Source: Ruminococcus sp. CAG:254 (GTDB lineage: Bacteria; Bacillota; Clostridia; Oscillospirales; Ruminococcaceae). Taken from it: DNA of 21,719 nucleotides. Shown here one piece after another: positions 13,934 through 19,684 of the stretch. The notes beneath the pieces were generated by a model. It searched no databases and was not told where the DNA came from. It saw nothing but the letters and a program-made list of their open reading frames with translations. The stretch covers positions 179,924 through 201,642 of the forward strand of contig HF997975.1 of assembly GCA_000433635.1 (NCBI GenBank), read 5' to 3'. The position numbers and the translations under genes were made by a program. The number at the start of each line of letters is the position of its first letter. Positions within the stretch are counted from its first letter, which is position 1.

Positions 13934-14720
13934 GAATCGAATTGACCGCACTTTGCAGGCATTAAAACAACAGGGTAAAAAGGCACTGATTCCGTTTGTA
14001 ACAGCTGGACACGGCGGATATGACCGTACGGAACAGCTGGTATTGCAGATGGAAAAAGCCGGTGCAGATATTATTGAACTGGGCGTTCCGTTTTCTGACC
14101 CGATTGCAGAAGGTCCTGTCATTCAGCACGCCAGCGAACAGGCTTTGAAGCAGGGAACAACCTTGGCAGGTATTTTTGAACTGGTTAAGCGGCTGCGGAA
14201 AAAAACCGATATGCCGTTGCTGCTGATGATGTATCTGAATACGATTTTCTCTCATGGAACAGAGGAATTTTTCCGCACCTGTCAGGAAATTGGCATTGAT
14301 GGAGTCATTGTGCCGGATATGCCATTTGAAGAAAAGGACGAGATTCAGGGTAGTGCTGACAAGTATCACATTCACAACATCAGCTTGGTAACACCGGCAA
14401 GTGAAGGCAGAATTCAGATGATTGCAGAGGATGCAACCGGATTCCTGTATTGTGTTTCCTCGAATGGTGTAACAGGTATGCGGACAAAGTTCCAGACGGA
14501 TTTCTCTGCGTTCTTTACACCGATTCATAAGTATGCAAAGATTCCGTGCATGGTTGGGTTTGGAATCTCCAGCCCAGAAGCTGCAAAGCAGATGAGCCAG
14601 TATTGTGATGGGGTCATTGTGGGCAGTGCCATTGTCAACATGGTTGAACAGTATCAGGAACAAGCACCGGAAAAGGTGTATGAATTTGTAAAGTCCCTGC
14701 GGACAGCACTGGACGAATAA
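13926..14720 (+). CDS. trpA: Tryptophan synthase alpha subunit
   Basis: A 264-aa (βα)8-barrel lyase that splits indole-3-glycerol phosphate to indole and glyceraldehyde 3-phosphate. Catalytic Glu is E51 in IELGVPFSDP. The residue matching Salmonella Asp60 is Glu here (E62, SDPIAEGP instead of SDPxADGP). I recall the AEG form from other clostridial TrpA proteins, and Glu is chemically conservative. The mobile loop near 180 has SSNGVTGMRT, and the phosphate site has GFGISSPE and VGSAIV. ATG 13926 is preferred: GGAG lies 9 nt upstream, and TTG 13923 is the only other option. It overlaps trpB by 8 bp and is the last gene of the operon, followed by a terminator. Confidence 0.96.
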   Translation: MTENRIDRTLQALKQQGKKALIPFVTAGHGGYDRTEQLVLQMEKAGADIIELGVPFSDPIAEGPVIQHASEQALKQGTTLAGIFELVKRLRKKTDMPLLLMMYLNTIFSHGTEEFFRTCQEIGIDGVIVPDMPFEEKDEIQGSADKYHIHNISLVTPASEGRIQMIAEDATGFLYCVSSNGVTGMRTKFQTDFSAFFTPIHKYAKIPCMVGFGISSPEAAKQMSQYCDGVIVGSAIVNMVEQYQEQAPEKVYEFVKSLRTALDE

Positions 14721-14742
14721 ACGGTGATTTAATTTTTTAAGT

Positions 14743-14784
14743 AACAAGCAGGCAGGAAGATGAAATCCGCCTGCTTGTTGTTTT
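14743..14784 (+). terminator. Terminator of the trp operon
   Basis: An 11-bp stem AACAAGCAGGC (14743-14753) with its complement (14769-14779), a 15-nt loop, then TTGTTTT. It starts 22 nt after the trpA stop. Confidence 0.85.
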
Positions 14785-14849
14785 AATTTTACTGCAGCAA
14801 TGCGACGATACAGAAAAAAACAAAATTCGAGGATTTTTTCAAAAAACGC

Positions 14850-14878
14850 TTGACAAATACAGCGGAATGTGATATACT
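14850..14878 (+). promoter_or_regulatory. Promoter P1, upstream copy before tRNA-Gln
   Basis: TTGACA (14850-14855), a 17-bp spacer ending TGTGA, and TATACT (14873-14878), followed by ATAAGTCG. It is nearly a copy of P2, 110 bp downstream. No gene is seen between the two; a short hairpin (TCTGAA with TTCAGA) followed by an A/T run near 14910-14940 might end a short transcript. Confidence 0.75.
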
Positions 14879-14959
14879 ATATAAGTCGTCATGAGTAAGA
14901 CGCAAAACAGTCTGAAAGAAGTTCAGAAAAAATTTTTTTGAGAAATTTGAAAAAAAGAC

Positions 14960-14988
14960 TTGACAAACACAAAAAAGTGTGATATAAT
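14960..14988 (+). promoter_or_regulatory. Promoter P2 of tRNA-Gln
   Basis: TTGACA (14960-14965), a 17-bp spacer ending TGTGA, and TATAAT (14983-14988), then ATAAGTCG as in P1. The -10 lies about 39 bp before the tRNA. Confidence 0.85.
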
Positions 14989-15026
14989 AAATAAGTCGCT
15001 GAACAACAGATGACAAAATGAAATAT

Positions 15027-15102
15027 TGGGGTGTCGCCAAGTGGTAAGGCAGCGGACTCTGACTCCGTTATTCCGAGGGTTCAAATCCTTCCACCCCAAC
15101 CA
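15027..15102 (+). tRNA. tRNA-Gln(CUG)
   Basis: A 76-nt cloverleaf with encoded CCA. The acceptor TGGGGTG pairs with CACCCCA, giving the weak U1-A72 pair typical of bacterial tRNA-Gln. The anticodon loop CTCTGAC has anticodon CTG, which reads CAG. The T loop GGTTCAAATCC is canonical. It has its own promoter and terminator. CAG is a common glutamine codon in the neighbouring genes. Confidence 0.95.
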
Positions 15103-15106
15103 AATG

Positions 15107-15135
15107 AAAACCAGATGCAATGCATCTGGTTTTTT
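15107..15135 (+). terminator. Terminator of tRNA-Gln
   Basis: A near-perfect hairpin AACCAGATGC / GCATCTGGTT with a tiny loop and a T6 run, starting about 6 nt after the CCA end. Confidence 0.88.
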
Positions 15136-15195
15136 GTTTTTCAAGTATCGTACTGGGATGTTGATTCTTGTCCATGTGAAATTGAAATATGAAAA

Positions 15196-15238
15196 AGAAA
15201 AAGCGTATCCGCAAATTTGCACTGCGGATACGCTTTTT
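15196..15238. terminator. Hairpin terminator, duplicated copy 1
   Basis: Perfect stem AAAAAGCGTATCCGCA with its complement across a short loop, with A and T runs on the two flanks, so it could act on either strand. It is a diverged copy of the hairpin at 15445-15485, within the 248-bp tandem duplication. Confidence 0.75.
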
Positions 15239-15249
15239 GGTTTTAACAA

Positions 15250-15412
15250 TCAGATTGACTCTGTTTCATTGCTGGAACTGGAGCTTGTGGAGAAGTCCAA
15301 TTTGAACGGGTCATACTTTTGCGTTCTTGGTTGCTCTGTTGGTCGATGTTCAAAGCGTTTGCCATTTCTTTCTTGTCATTGGTAAAAGTATCTGAGTACT
15401 TTTTAAAGGCAC
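15250..15412 (-). pseudogene. Decayed duplicate of the C-terminus of the parvulin-like lipoprotein
   Basis: On the - strand it encodes KKYSDTFTNDKKEMANALNIDQQS, close to the intact RKYWDNFTDDKKEMANALNIDQQS near the end of the neighbouring gene. The frame then shifts, and in the new frame KYDPFKLDFSTSSSSSNETESI follows, matching KYDPFKLDFSSSSSSSN. There is no start codon of its own, no signal peptide and no promoter, so it is a truncated, frameshifted remnant left by the 248-bp tandem duplication. It lies directly downstream of the terminator of its parent gene. Confidence 0.75.
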
Positions 15413-15437
15413 AGTTTTCAATGAAACACGACATAGA

Positions 15438-15660
15438 AACAAGAAAAAAGCGTATCCGCAAATTGAAACTGTGGACACGCTTTTTGACTTTTAACAATCA
15501 AATTGGTTTTATTTAATTGCTGGAACTAGAGCTGGAAGAGAAGTCTAACTTGAACGGGTCATACTTCTTGATTGCCCGATCACTCTGCTGGTCGATGTTC
15601 AAAGCGTTTGCCATTTCCTTCTTGTCATCGGTGAAATTATCCCAATACTTTCTAGAGGCA
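15438..15660. repeat. Tandem segmental duplication, copy 2 (functional end of the lipoprotein gene)
   Basis: Partner of 15190-15412. This copy retains the intact reading frame of the 15513-16946 gene and its terminator. Confidence 0.8.
15445..15485 (-). terminator. Terminator of the parvulin-like lipoprotein gene
   Basis: Stem AAAAAGCGTGTCC with GGATACGCTTTTT (one G-T pair, one internal mismatch) and a T run on the - strand, about 28 nt past the stop codon. Copy 2 of a duplicated hairpin. Confidence 0.78.
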
Positions 15661-16946
15661 ACAGCCTTCATCTGGTCTTCTGTCCAGAGGTCATCATCTG
15701 TCATTCGCTTGGTGATGTCAAACCGAACAATCAGGTAATAAGCTTCGTCATCTTCTACGATAAACGGAACATCCGTCTTTGCATCGTTGAAAATTGCTTC
15801 ATAGGCTTTCTTAGACGGTGTATAGTTAATGGAATCTTCGTTATCCTTGTCCTTTTCGTCTGTTGTGGAAACCTTTGTGATAATGCTTTCGTTTGCGTAC
15901 GGTGCAGTAGTCGTGGTGGTTTCTGTGGTATCAGAACTTTCTTCCTCTGTTGCACCGGAAACGGTTGTGGTTGTTGTTTCATCGGAACTGTCTGCGTCAG
16001 ATGCTGCACGTGTTACGGTTTCTTCTGTGTCCGCAGTGGTTTCTGCTTCGGAATCCGATTCTGCATCTGCAGCAACAGTTGTAACAGTGGTTGTTTCTGC
16101 GGAAGTGGTTGTTGCAGTCGTTGCAGTGGTGGTTGCCGGAATTTCATTTCCGTTTTCATCTGTTGCAGAAGTTGCGGTTGCAGCAGCAGCTTCTTCGGAA
16201 ATAGAAGTCACATAAGCGTTGTATTCTTCCTGAATGGTATCCATTTTGTCGTTGATGGCATCTTCATCCTTCAGCGTTTTCAGAACACTCAGGTAATCTT
16301 CTACCATGCTCTTCATTTCTTTTTTGCCGTCATCTTTCAGCAAATCGCCGTTGCCGTCTTTCAGGTTGAAGGTGATGTAACGAACACGAGCATCATTGTC
16401 TTCGTAGTATTCTTTCAGTTCGTCTTCCGTAACGCCCTTTTCACCATCTGCACCATAATAATGCTGGAACAGTTCCTGTTCTTTGTAGGTAGAAAGGAAG
16501 ATATCCTGAACGGAGGATTCTGCAATTCCGTTCTTTTCAAAGGTTTCGCCGCTGCTGTCCCAAGCAGAGCTGATGTAGTTCTTCACCTGATTGGTCTGTT
16601 CGGTGCTCAGTTCCAGACCCTTTGCATCAAAGTCTTTCTGAATCGCAACGAATTCCTTGCAATATTCCATCGTGCGGTCTTTGATCCAAGTTTCCGCATC
16701 TTTGCCGTCAATCGTCTGTGCCTTTACCACTTCTTCATCAGTGGTGTCCAAGTCAGAATTCTGTTTTTGAATGGTGCTGGTTGCTTCGGTATAAGCCTGA
16801 TAAGAATAATAGATGTAAATACCAGCTTTGATTTTTACGCCGTCAATTGTCAGCGGGTAAGCAAGTGCCTGATTGCCGCATCCAACACAGGAAACAGCAG
16901 CTGCAGCAGCTACAACCGTAGCCGCAAGTTTTTTCCATTTAATCAT
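15513..16946 (-). CDS. Exported parvulin-like (PrsA/SurA-type) lipoprotein with a Thr-rich insert
   Basis: A 477-aa protein. A lipoprotein signal peptide (basic MIKWKK, hydrophobic 8-19, AVSC with C20 as likely lipidated Cys; C23 is an alternative) leads to an N-terminal helical domain (about 30-180) like PrsA/SurA foldases. ELKEYYEDNDARVRYITF near 177-193 looks like the start of a parvulin PPIase domain. The middle of that domain appears replaced by about 120 residues rich in Thr, Ala, Glu and Asp (about 252-375). VPFIVEDDEAYYLIVRFD (393-410) looks like the last parvulin strand, then a helix and a poly-Ser tail. It should sit on the outer face of the membrane. PPIase activity is doubtful. 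The start is ATG 16946: GGAGGA lies 10-11 nt upstream, and the earlier ATG 16964 overlaps it. Confidence 0.82.
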   Translation of the reverse strand: MIKWKKLAATVVAAAAAVSCVGCGNQALAYPLTIDGVKIKAGIYIYYSYQAYTEATSTIQKQNSDLDTTDEEVVKAQTIDGKDAETWIKDRTMEYCKEFVAIQKDFDAKGLELSTEQTNQVKNYISSAWDSSGETFEKNGIAESSVQDIFLSTYKEQELFQHYYGADGEKGVTEDELKEYYEDNDARVRYITFNLKDGNGDLLKDDGKKEMKSMVEDYLSVLKTLKDEDAINDKMDTIQEEYNAYVTSISEEAAAATATSATDENGNEIPATTTATTATTTSAETTTVTTVAADAESDSEAETTADTEETVTRAASDADSSDETTTTTVSGATEEESSDTTETTTTTAPYANESIITKVSTTDEKDKDNEDSINYTPSKKAYEAIFNDAKTDVPFIVEDDEAYYLIVRFDITKRMTDDDLWTEDQMKAVASRKYWDNFTDDKKEMANALNIDQQSDRAIKKYDPFKLDFSSSSSSSN

Positions 16947-17039
16947 GGTATCTCGTTCCTCCATTTACACGAATCCTTCGATTCTGTGTGTATTTTTTCC
17001 CATCCAGATAACTTTTTTGGAATAGGACAATATAAAAGT

Positions 17040-17068
17040 AGTATAGCACACGGCTGAAACTTTGTCAA
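17040..17068 (-). promoter_or_regulatory. Promoter of the parvulin-like lipoprotein gene
   Basis: On the - strand, TTGACA (17063-17068), a 17-bp spacer and TATACT (17040-17045), about 94 bp before the start codon. Confidence 0.85.
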
Positions 17069-17222
17069 GGTTTTCTCTGTTTTTCTGGTGGTTTCTGCTG
17101 GACTTGCAGCCTTTTCATGAAAAAGCAAACAGAAATAGAAGAAATACGAAAAACAGGAGAACAGGACTGCGAAAAATTACCGAATCAGGCTGGAAATATC
17201 AGAAAAAAATATACAAAAATAG

Positions 17223-17251
17223 TTGAAAAATTTTATACACTATGCTATAAT
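17223..17251 (+). promoter_or_regulatory. Promoter of the dockerin protease gene
   Basis: TTGAAA (17223-17228), a 17-bp spacer and TATAAT (17246-17251). The predicted transcript starts near 17258, which rules out the in-frame ATG at 17117 as the start for this promoter. Confidence 0.8.
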
Positions 17252-17293
17252 AAGACCATTGGAAAAATTTCTGAGGGAAAAGGAGTCAGGATG

Positions 17294-18919
17294 ATGAAAC
17301 GAAAATCGTTACAAACGGCATTGCTGGCGGCAGTTATGGGCGTGGTATCCATGCCGCATGCAGTACTTGCAGCAGATGCCCCATCGGAAGCAGCGGCGGC
17401 AGTCAATGTGTGGATTGGGTATCAGCTGCGGGACGATGCCGGACAGTATTTGACGGTTGCCAACGGAGCAGCGGAAACAGGCAGCCAGATTCTTTCATAT
17501 GCCGCAAATGGCGTTGCAGCGTATAATATCTGGTACTTTACAGAAACGGGGACGGGAATTTATACCTTGAAATCCTCGCTCAATGAGGGCGAATTTTATG
17601 CAACAGCTTCTGACCGACAGACGTTGGAACTGCAATTGCAACAAGATGGTATGCAGCAGCAGTTTACTTGTACTGAAGTGGGCATGAATCGCATTCACTT
17701 GCAGCAAAATGAAACAGATTTTGGAACTTATACATTAGAGCCGGTCACTTGGCTGAAGCCGGGCGATGTCAACCGAGATGGAGTTGTGAACGTGCTGGAT
17801 TTGTCACTGGCGAAACGATTGGTGTTACAGGGGGGAGGTTCCGATTTTTGTGCAGTAGCCTTGGCAGATGTGGACGGGAATGGAACATTGGATGCAGCAG
17901 ATCTTGCAGCCTTGCAGGGCTTTTTGATGCAGCGGCAGACTGCATTCCCAGCCGAAACCGTAACACTGCCGGAAAATACGATTTTCCCAGTGGTTGAACC
18001 GGAACAGACAACGACCACAACAAGCATTGCAACCACAACCACAGCACCAGAAGAAACCACTACCACAACGACAACCACAACCGATTCCAAACAGACCTTG
18101 ACGATTGCAGATATGCCGGCAAGCTATCAGTTTGCTGCGGATTGGATTTGGACAAATCGAGTAGAACGGGAACAGTCCACCGTTCGCCGAAATACCTTGT
18201 TTGATCAGATTGTTGCCGGAAATGGCGAATTGCATTATGTTGTTCGCTGGCAGTCTTATAAAACCGTGTCGTTGGAACAGCGGAAACAGTTTGAAAAATT
18301 GGTGGAAGATAGCATCAACGCTTGGACAGACTGGCTGAAAGATTATGAAGATTGGCCATATGACCATGTTACTGTGAAAATTGTCGGCTGGGCAGTTTTA
18401 GACCGGAATTGTCTGTTGGATTTGCAGCCGGATGAAGTGGTCTATGATTCTTTGATTAGCGATTACGACAGCAGTGGGGACACATCCAACGGCTATGAAA
18501 CCATTCCGGATAAATTGCCGAGTGCACCAACAGACCTTTCCCGCATGGAGCACTTTATGGATACTAGCTATGTTTATCCGGGTGAACGGTTTGACATGTA
18601 TCTCTGGGCAACGCAGGGCTTCCCATCCATTGGCGGATGCGGTGGCGATTGGGGACAGCGGCTGTCAGATGATGCCTATTTGAATATGCTGGATGGAACG
18701 GGTCTGCATGTGCTGGAACACGAACTGGGGCATGGATTTGGCATGACGGACTTCTATGGCGGAGAAGGGGAATTGGATGGATTCCCACCGGGAGGATTCC
18801 CAGGCGGTTCTTCGCTGATGATGGCAGGTTCTTCTATGCAGATTACCGACTTTGATGGTTGGATGCTGCGGTATTTCTGGGATAAGATTCATTTGGAAGA
18901 GGGAAGATTTTCGTATTAA
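17294..18919 (+). CDS. Exported dockerin protein: ricin-like module, dockerin, Thr linker, metzincin-type protease
   Basis: A 541-aa multidomain protein. A Sec signal peptide (MKRKSLQ, hydrophobic core, VLA-ADA near 24-29) is followed by a β-trefoil/ricin-like region (about 36-150, YQLRDDAGQYLTVANG, IWYFTETGTGIYTLKS). A dockerin follows (about 154-220) with two Ca2+-binding repeats, GDVNRDGVVNVLDLSLAK and ADVDGNGTLDAADLAAL. A Thr-rich linker (about 237-268) joins a C-terminal domain of about 270 residues with the zinc motif HELGHGFGMTD (H476, E477, H480, D486) and a possible Met-turn SSLMM (506-510). HExxHxxGxxD is the metzincin pattern with Asp as third ligand, as in snapalysin. It may dock on a cohesin scaffold of a cellulosome-like complex. 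The start follows AGGAG by 8 nt; ATG 17291 is an alternative. Confidence 0.85.
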   Translation: MKRKSLQTALLAAVMGVVSMPHAVLAADAPSEAAAAVNVWIGYQLRDDAGQYLTVANGAAETGSQILSYAANGVAAYNIWYFTETGTGIYTLKSSLNEGEFYATASDRQTLELQLQQDGMQQQFTCTEVGMNRIHLQQNETDFGTYTLEPVTWLKPGDVNRDGVVNVLDLSLAKRLVLQGGGSDFCAVALADVDGNGTLDAADLAALQGFLMQRQTAFPAETVTLPENTIFPVVEPEQTTTTTSIATTTTAPEETTTTTTTTTDSKQTLTIADMPASYQFAADWIWTNRVEREQSTVRRNTLFDQIVAGNGELHYVVRWQSYKTVSLEQRKQFEKLVEDSINAWTDWLKDYEDWPYDHVTVKIVGWAVLDRNCLLDLQPDEVVYDSLISDYDSSGDTSNGYETIPDKLPSAPTDLSRMEHFMDTSYVYPGERFDMYLWATQGFPSIGGCGGDWGQRLSDDAYLNMLDGTGLHVLEHELGHGFGMTDFYGGEGELDGFPPGGFPGGSSLMMAGSSMQITDFDGWMLRYFWDKIHLEEGRFSY

Positions 18920-18953
18920 ATAAAATTTGTGAAGATGAAAATGAGATAGAAAA

Positions 18954-18996
18954 ACGCACATTATCAGAATGAAAGATTCTGGCGGTGTGCGTGTTT
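18954..18996. terminator. Hairpin terminator between the dockerin gene and the toxin-antitoxin locus
   Basis: ACGCACA (18954-18960) pairs with TGTGCGT (18986-18992), with an inner stem CAGAAT/ATTCTG. A T-rich run follows on the + strand and an A5 run precedes, so it can serve both convergent units. Confidence 0.78.
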
Positions 18997-18998
18997 GT

Positions 18999-19279
18999 TT
19001 ATCGTTCAAATAATTCACTATGGCTGCCGGTTCGGGTGAGATACAGAAAGAGTGTATCTTCTGCAATTTCATAAATGAGAAGCCAATCGGGTTGAATGTG
19101 GCATTCCCGACATCCAGCGTAATTTCCTGTTAAAGCATGGTCACGGTTTTTTCTGGAAGTGGAATGCCGTCTGCCAGTTGCTGCAAGACTTTATTCAGCA
19201 AGTCTAAATTTTTGTTTTGCTTTTGTGCCTTTTTTAAATCTCGTTTAAATTGTGTGGTTGGTTTTAAGGTGTATTTCAT
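18999..19279 (-). pseudogene. yafQ: YafQ/RelE-family mRNA interferase toxin, frameshifted
   Basis: The - strand starts MKYTLKPTTQFKRDLKKAQKQ, a typical YafQ N-terminus, and runs to LPEK. The frame then shifts at GAAAAAACCG (about 19145-19155, six A) and hits a stop (TAA, after TVTML). In the next frame the rest of a YafQ toxin is intact: NRDHALTGNYAGCREC, HIQPDWLLIYEIAEDT, LFLYLTRTGSHSELFER. One missing A explains it; restored, the protein would be 93 aa, the normal size. The RNase-type catalytic His/Asp region lies after the shift, so the product made in frame (about 47 aa) should be inactive. It overlaps the antitoxin gene by ATGA. A sequencing error is the main alternative. Confidence 0.82.
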
Positions 19280-19494
19280 TGCAGCAAGTCCTTCATCATA
19301 GTATCAACATCTGTATATCCCGGGTATCGCTCAGGATGTTGCTTCATTTCGGAAACTTCTTTTAAAGCTGCTGCTGTTTCTTCGTTCGGAATAGAAGATT
19401 CTGTTTGAAAGCTATGAATGAAGAGCAGCAGTGCTTTCAGCTGTGTTTCTGTCAATGTATCTAATTCTTGCATCAATTGTTCTTTTGTACTCAT
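19276..19494 (-). CDS. Antitoxin of a YafQ-type toxin-antitoxin pair
   Basis: A 72-aa acidic protein directly upstream of, and overlapping by 4 bp, the YafQ-like toxin gene; this is the normal antitoxin-first order. Residues 1-30 form a predicted helix (TKEQLMQELDTLTETQLKAL). The C-terminus (KQHPERYPGYTDVDTMMKDLL) resembles the toxin-binding tail of DinJ/RelB-type antitoxins, which have (K)GYTDxDE-like ends. I do not see a clear ribbon-helix-helix DNA-binding domain at the N-terminus, so autoregulation by the protein itself is uncertain. The start has AAGGAGG 9 nt upstream. Its partner is frameshifted, so it may be a lone antitoxin now. Confidence 0.78.
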   Translation of the reverse strand: MSTKEQLMQELDTLTETQLKALLLFIHSFQTESSIPNEETAAALKEVSEMKQHPERYPGYTDVDTMMKDLLQ

Positions 19495-19546
19495 AGAGAT
19501 TCCTCCTTATATAAAAAGCAATCTGAAATCCATTCTATCTATTTGT

Positions 19547-19575
19547 AGTATAGCAGAATGATAGAAAAAAGTCAA
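19547..19575 (-). promoter_or_regulatory. Promoter of the toxin-antitoxin operon
   Basis: On the - strand, TTGACT (19570-19575), a 17-bp spacer and TATACT (19547-19552). An inverted repeat TTCTATC (19533-19539) / GATAGAA (19560-19566) is centred on the -10 and could be the operator. Confidence 0.78.
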
Positions 19576-19615
19576 GAAATGCAATCTTTTTTGACAGAAA
19601 AATCTCCGCACATTT

Positions 19616-19655
19616 CCGCCTGTTTCTGCATATCATACAGAAGCAGGCGGTTTTT
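19616..19655 (+). terminator. Hairpin with T run in the asnB leader (terminator or attenuator)
   Basis: CCGCCTG (19616-19622) pairs with CAGGCGG (19644-19650), an inner TCTG/CAGA extends the stem, and T5 follows. It ends about 16 nt before the asnB ribosome-binding site. Transcripts entering from upstream would have to read through it. Confidence 0.65.
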
Positions 19656-19684
19656 CAATCCGCTGATAAAAGGAGGACGCTGAT

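Larger units (their letters stand above)
15190..15412. repeat. Tandem segmental duplication, copy 1 (diverged)
   Basis: Aligns with about 15438-15660 at an offset of 247-249 bp. Shared blocks include TTTTAACAATCA (15241 and 15489), GAACGGGTCATACTT (15304 and 15552) and CAAAGCGTTTGCCATTTC (15351 and 15600). It covers the terminator and the 3' end of the lipoprotein gene. The left edge is near the GAAAAAGAAAAAGCG block and the right edge near 15412. Confidence 0.8.

Noticed and set aside
12164..14747. Long antisense frames opposite trpF, trpB and trpA (12164-13327 and 13962-14747)
   Set aside because: Same reason: no start signals or motifs, shadows of the trp genes.
17117..17293. Upstream in-frame ATG 17117 as start of the dockerin protease
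   Set aside because: It precedes the promoter at 17223-17251, has no ribosome-binding site, and would bury the clear signal peptide 59 residues inside the protein.
19140..19160. Programmed -1 frameshifting at the A tract of the toxin gene
   Set aside because: In the reading frame the site is A-AAA-ACC rather than the classic slippery heptamer A-AAA-AAC, and six A are few for transcriptional slippage. A plain one-base loss is simpler.
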